Below, in pieces: positions 6,280 to 7,484 of a stretch of 7,484 bases of DNA (positions are counted from its first letter, which is position 1; every line of letters starts with the position of its first letter). Source of the stretch: CALKMS01 sp036796755. GTDB lineage: Bacteria; Actinomycetota; Aquicultoria; SKW223; CALKMS01. The stretch is taken from assembly GCA_036796755.1 (NCBI GenBank), contig DAIRCJ010000064.1, positions 1 to 7,484 on the forward strand, in the 5' to 3' direction. The notes under the pieces were generated by a model. The model was given only the letters and a program-made list of their open reading frames with translations. It was not told where the DNA came from and did not search any database. The translations under genes and the position numbers were made by a program.

Positions 6280-7484
6280 TCAATCTCCAGTGAAAACCTT
6301 TTAGCTGCCAGGCGGTAAAGATTTTGCCAGACCAGCTTGTTTAAAACAATTATAGTCAAAACCAGAACTGTCAGAGTGATAACAATTTTAATGGGGTCGC
6401 CGTCCTGATAATTTGCTTGGTCGAGCAGGGCTCCTATACCGAAAACATTGTAAACCTTACCCCCAAAAACACCGTACTCGGCTACTACCAGAGCGTTCCA
6501 GGCTCCACCCCAGGCAGCCAGGGAACCAGTTACCAGAGCAGGAAATGAACCCGGTATGAGAACCTTTTTTGCCAGGAACCAGCGGGAAGTAGAAAGAGAA
6601 ACCACACTTTCTTTTATTTCCTGGGGAATATTTTTCATTAAACCTAGGAGAGGAAAGAAAACATACCAGAGAGAGGTGCTCAAAATTACGATAGCAGCCG
6701 CAATTTCCAGGCCAAGGGGTATTTTATTTGCCAGGACCAGAGAAAGCATAAGGGGATAGATAGCTGTTCCCGGTATTGAAGCAGTCATCTGGAGAAGAGG
6801 AGTTATCTTTCGGTAAGCCTTTTCATTTAAAACCAGGAAAATTGCCAGGGGATAGGAAATAGCCAGGCAGATTAAGTAAACCATTGCTATTCGAATAAAG
6901 GAGGTTACAACGGCTAAAAGGGAAAGGAGAAGAAAATCCAGAGGGAAGGGCTGGGTAAAAAGAGAAACAAAAAACCCCTGTCGGAAGTAGAAAAAGGCAA
7001 AAAGTAAGATTAAAAAAACAATGGTTAAGAAGGCGAGAAAGAAATGACGGAGTGAACTTGCCAGGCGCATTATGCGACTGCCTGTTATGGTCAGGGGTTT
7101 TTCCAGCCTCTGGATTGTGGTTTTAATTAACTTGAAAAAAGCATATAAGCGGAAAAAAAGGAAAAAATCTTTGATTTTAGAAAGAATTATAGAGTGTTGA
7201 GCTGTTTCGCCTTCCGGAACCATCTGGTAAGAAAACTTTTTTGCCCAGAAAGAGAGAGGCTCAAAGAAAAGTTTGTGCAGGAGATAAATTATCAGGAAAA
7301 GATTGCTAAGGATAATTAAAGTCATAGTAAGATTGCCTCTTTCTGAAGAGAGCCAGAGGAGATACCCAATTCCCGGAAGTTTAAATTCTTTTACCCCGAT
7401 AGCAAAGACCTCCGAGGACATCAGGAAAAACCAGGAGTTTGCCCAGGAAACCATAGAGTTGTAAGTGAGACTGGGAATACAAGC
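6276..7484 (-). CDS. NitT/TauT-like ABC permease, two-domain type (5' end beyond window)
   Basis: The frame stays open to the right edge (402 codons seen), so the N-terminus is missing; ATG 7454 is only an internal Met. Residues 1-60, counted from the edge, carry the end of a first permease domain: WFFLMSSEVFAIG (18-30), LPGIGYLLWL (36-45), then a membrane helix. After a charged cytoplasmic linker (about 75-140) a second permease domain follows, with hydrophobic segments near 145-167, 183-220, 236-252, 258-281 and 366-383. The EAA-like loop begins at E292 and ends at P311, with Ser in place of the usual Gly at 298. Beyond it are GAWNALVVAEYG (327-338), a GIGALLDQA stretch and a closing LVWQNLYRLAAKRF (384-397), all typical of dual permeases paired with PF09821-bearing ATPases. 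The protein forms the membrane channel of an importer. Homologues are about 550-600 residues, so perhaps 150-200 are outside. The stop overlaps the ATPase start by 4 bases. Substrate unknown; names such as nitrate or sulfonate transporter would be unsupported. Confidence 0.92.
   Translation of the reverse strand, partial: ACIPSLTYNSMVSWANSWFFLMSSEVFAIGVKEFKLPGIGYLLWLSSERGNLTMTLIILSNLFLIIYLLHKLFFEPLSFWAKKFSYQMVPEGETAQHSIILSKIKDFFLFFRLYAFFKLIKTTIQRLEKPLTITGSRIMRLASSLRHFFLAFLTIVFLILLFAFFYFRQGFFVSLFTQPFPLDFLLLSLLAVVTSFIRIAMVYLICLAISYPLAIFLVLNEKAYRKITPLLQMTASIPGTAIYPLMLSLVLANKIPLGLEIAAAIVILSTSLWYVFFPLLGLMKNIPQEIKESVVSLSTSRWFLAKKVLIPGSFPALVTGSLAAWGGAWNALVVAEYGVFGGKVYNVFGIGALLDQANYQDGDPIKIVITLTVLVLTIIVLNKLVWQNLYRLAAKRFSLEIE

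Noticed and set aside
6556..6759. 67-codon open frame on the plus strand
   Set aside because: It is antisense within the permease gene, with no domain and no convincing ribosome-binding site.
7452..7454. ATG 7454 as the permease start
   Set aside because: The frame continues upstream to the window edge and the residues there fit the middle of the first permease domain, so this is an internal Met of a truncated gene.

Overview
This 7.5 kb window comes from a bacterium of low to moderate GC content. It holds six genes and no RNA gene, insertion sequence or CRISPR array that I can see. The lineage cannot be fixed from one window. The exported protein at the left edge recalls the DUF6049 proteins of Actinomycetota, and the SBP-less dual-permease ABC system on the right is common in anaerobes, so a deep-branching, AT-richer Terrabacteria-type organism is plausible but unproven.

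Layout. (1) 1-1727, minus strand, runs off the left edge: a large exported protein with a GH57-like fold whose catalytic motifs look eroded. (2) 1728-1778: a very short divergent promoter region. (3) 1779-4675, plus strand: a two-gene operon of lon (ATP-dependent protease) and a YfcE/MJ0936-type metallophosphoesterase, overlapping by 4 bases. (4) 4676-5015: a 340-base AT-rich gap between converging operons, with a good sigma70-like promoter candidate, an imperfect dyad and only tiny doubtful ORFs. (5) 5016-7484, minus strand, runs off the right edge: an ABC importer operon, transcribed in the order dual-domain permease (partial), ATPase, stand-alone AAA-associated (PF09821-type) regulatory domain.

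How the genes work together. Lon degrades damaged and regulatory proteins in the cytoplasm; the phosphoesterase is co-translated with it but has no evident functional tie. The three ABC genes form one unit: a NitT/TauT-like permease pair in one polypeptide, its ATPase, and a C-terminal domain normally fused to that ATPase but encoded here by its own gene. No substrate-binding protein lies in the window.

The main oddities are the degenerate GH57-like exported protein, the split ATPase, and an ATPase that deviates from consensus in the Walker A loop, signature motif and H-loop. No wholly new system can be claimed from this sequence.
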